From positions 26,692 to 90,691 of the forward strand of contig CABJCJ010000009.1 of NCBI GenBank assembly GCA_902364065.1: a DNA stretch of 64,000 bases. Reading direction: 5' to 3'. Below the pieces are notes generated by a model, which did not search any database, was not told where the DNA came from, and saw nothing but the letters and a program-made list of their open reading frames with translations. The translations under genes were made by a program, and so were the position numbers. The DNA comes from Veillonellaceae bacterium SB90 (GTDB taxonomy: Bacteria; Bacillota; Negativicutes; Selenomonadales; Selenomonadaceae). Of the stretch, positions 62,673-64,000 are shown piece by piece. Within the stretch, counting starts at the first letter, position 1, and the number at the start of each line of letters is the position of its first letter.

Positions 62673-62798
62673 TTCATTTCCTCCTAAAAGATAATACGTA
62701 GTAACATCTCTTGATGACTTTATTATATCAGCATTTCGCAGATATATCCAGTGTAATTTACAATTATTATTTGTTAACAATATAAAATTAATCTTATT

Positions 62799-63218
62799 TT
62801 AATCGTCAACACGGCCGAGCACATAGAATGTGCCATGCGCTTTGGCATAGAGCTTGCCGTCACGGTCCGTGATCGTGCATTCGAGCGTCATGTTGTGCTG
62901 GCCGTCGTGCAATACCTGCCCCTGCGCGTAAATATGCGTCGTCAGCGGCACCGAATGCATGAAATCCATGCCGAGCTCAATCGTGACCACGCGCTTGTTG
63001 TGCATGAGCGCCGCAGCGCCCATGGCCGTATCGGCCAGCGTCATGAGCACGCCGCCGTGGATGATGCCGTAAAGATTCGTATGCTCCTCCTCGACATCGA
63101 GCTCCAGACGGATCTGACCGTCCGGCGTCGGCACGACCTGCGCGTGAATGTATTCAACAAATGGATTCTGATGATAAAAATCGACGATTTTCTGCTGCAG
63201 CTCCGTCATCTGCTTCAT
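62799..63218 (-). CDS. PaaI-type hot-dog thioesterase
   Basis: A 139-aa acyl-CoA thioesterase with the family motif NLYGIIHGGVLMTLADTAMG and a following MDFMHSV segment. ATG 63218 follows GGG by 8 nt. About 45 nt after the CARF-like gene, so possibly co-transcribed with it. Substrate unknown. Confidence 0.87.
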   Translation of the reverse strand: MKQMTELQQKIVDFYHQNPFVEYIHAQVVPTPDGQIRLELDVEEEHTNLYGIIHGGVLMTLADTAMGAAALMHNKRVVTIELGMDFMHSVPLTTHIYAQGQVLHDGQHNMTLECTITDRDGKLYAKAHGTFYVLGRVDD

Positions 63219-63261
63219 GCTGCCATCCCTTTCCTGTGGCGTCTTACCGTCCCATCCCGGC

Positions 63262-63843
63262 TCAAAGCAGGATGGACTGTACCGACGGGAGTCTCTGCAT
63301 GCGCTCCGTACCCGGCTCATAATGATGATACTTCGGCATATAGTGGCTTTCGAGGCGGTACACATCGATATCGAGATAGGCAGCCGCCATCGCGGCTGCC
63401 GTGCGCATCAGAGGCGAACCGCCCGTGATGTCGATGGCACTCCTGCCCATGGAATCCCAGATATCATGCTGCTTGCGGATCACGCGATAAAGCGCCGTCG
63501 CATCACCCTCCTGGATGGTCGTCACACAGAAGCTCCCTTCGTCCAGTCCCAGATTGTTGCAGAGCAAGGAGAGCTGGATGTCGTGGTCCCGGCCGCAAAG
63601 CACATGGACATTCTGCGGGTCCAAGAGCTTGACATTGAAGGCTACCTGCTCCCACGAAGACCCCAGCAGCAGGAACATGCCGTAATACGATGTTTTCTTC
63701 TCCGTCGCATAATGCCCGATGAAGCGTTCCTGCGCCATGGGCACCAGCTCGGCATCGTAGTAATTATCGGCCCATACCTGCTGCTCCGGCGTATCCTGCG
63801 GCAAGCCGAGCCAGATTTCTTTTTTATCCTCTAACCCGATCAT
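63262..63843 (-). CDS. Stand-alone CARF-like (CRISPR-associated Rossmann) protein
   Basis: A 193-aa protein whose centre and C-terminal half look like a CARF domain: YYGMFLLLGSSWEQVAF, a CGRDHD turn, and the diagnostic IDITGGSPLMRTAAAMAAAY (DITGG at residues 138-142). CARF domains bind cyclic oligoadenylates made by type III CRISPR effectors. No nuclease or HTH domain is attached and no CRISPR array or cas gene is in the window, so it could be a ring nuclease, a sensor, or a homologue with another ligand. ATG 63843 is 7 nt after GGAGG; the gene is complete. Confidence 0.6.
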   Translation of the reverse strand: MIGLEDKKEIWLGLPQDTPEQQVWADNYYDAELVPMAQERFIGHYATEKKTSYYGMFLLLGSSWEQVAFNVKLLDPQNVHVLCGRDHDIQLSLLCNNLGLDEGSFCVTTIQEGDATALYRVIRKQHDIWDSMGRSAIDITGGSPLMRTAAAMAAAYLDIDVYRLESHYMPKYHHYEPGTERMQRLPSVQSILL

Positions 63844-63965
63844 AGCACGACCTCCCCCTGATCAATCCTGTCACGTGTTACCTTTTTCTACGGTTCACAT
63901 ATTATCTTTCTAGCTCGACAGCACATTTCCCTGCTTGTTTCCGGAAAACAAAAATGCATAAATCA

Positions 63966-63990
63966 AAACCACCAGTTAAACTGGTGGTTT
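63966..63990. repeat. Hairpin at right edge
   Basis: AAACCACCAG and CTGGTGGTTT form a perfect 10-bp stem over 5 nt. It could be the terminator of a gene beyond the edge or the end hairpin of an IS200/IS605-type element. Confidence 0.5.
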
Positions 63991-64000
63991 GCTCTGGCCC

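Noticed and set aside
63262-63843. Calling a CRISPR system at the right edge
   Set aside because: Only a CARF-like domain is visible, without cas genes or repeats; the claim is kept to the single protein.

Overview
The window looks like a chromosomal segment of an anaerobic diderm Firmicute (Negativicutes, most likely Selenomonadaceae such as Selenomonas or Mitsuokella; this is inference). The signs are moderately high GC, Firmicute-style ribosome binding sites with frequent GTG/TTG starts, an outer-membrane TolC channel with a MacAB-type pump, CsaB next to a DUF5693 membrane protein (cell-wall pyruvylation, used for outer-membrane tethering in this class), Firmicute-type NirJ1/NirJ2 (AhbC/AhbD) heme enzymes, and a B-type fumarate reductase with two-subunit iron-sulfur fumarase. 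Almost all genes lie on the minus strand; the very long plus-strand ORFs opposite them are codon-bias shadows.

Layout. 0-5.6 kb: end of an amino-acid uptake locus, then tolC-macA-ATPase-permease. 5.7-16.7 kb: recQ (+), then ctpA, an M23 peptidase, ftsX, ftsE, csaB, DUF5693, an LmeA-like protein and prfB. 16.8-21.6 kb: secA, a YdjC/HpnK-like deacetylase, hpf and a cold-shock gene. 21.7-24.5 kb: a second amino-acid ABC transporter and a zinc-ribbon protein. 24.7-28.2 kb: a P-type ATPase with an atypical metal motif and three small partner genes, two of them HMA-like, behind a promoter overlapped by a Fur-like box. 28.2-32.2 kb: ilvBN, comF, yqeB. 32.33-32.96 kb: a region without ORFs that has a strong promoter, many hairpins and a strong terminator, most likely a large structured RNA of about 590 nt. 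33-40 kb: a radical SAM gene, pdxY, queF, then fumAB-sdhCAB. 40.3-44.8 kb: murI, a thioesterase, two orphan genes, rph, rdgB and a phosphoesterase. 45-46.1 kb: two tRNA-Ser genes and a decayed IS607-like element. 46.1-52.8 kb: uxaC, a TSUP transporter, a PHP phosphatase, a HAD phosphatase, an MFS pump and a DUF4405 protein. 52.9-55.7 kb: tetR-ahbC-ahbD. 55.9-58 kb: a tRNA-Arg gene, an exonuclease pair, and a five-tRNA cluster on the other strand. 58.1-64 kb: TRIC channel, PepT-like peptidase, DcuC, low-molecular-weight phosphatase, rubrerythrin, thioesterase and a stand-alone CARF-like protein.

How it fits together. Fumarase, fumarate reductase/succinate dehydrogenase with a di-heme cytochrome b, DcuC and the AhbC/AhbD heme route form a consistent set for anaerobic C4-dicarboxylate metabolism. 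FtsEX with its M23 peptidase, CsaB, MurI, SecA and TolC serve envelope growth. The items most worth follow-up are the ~590-nt RNA locus, the HMA-like/P-type ATPase cluster with its putative iron-responsive promoter, and the CARF-like gene at the right edge.
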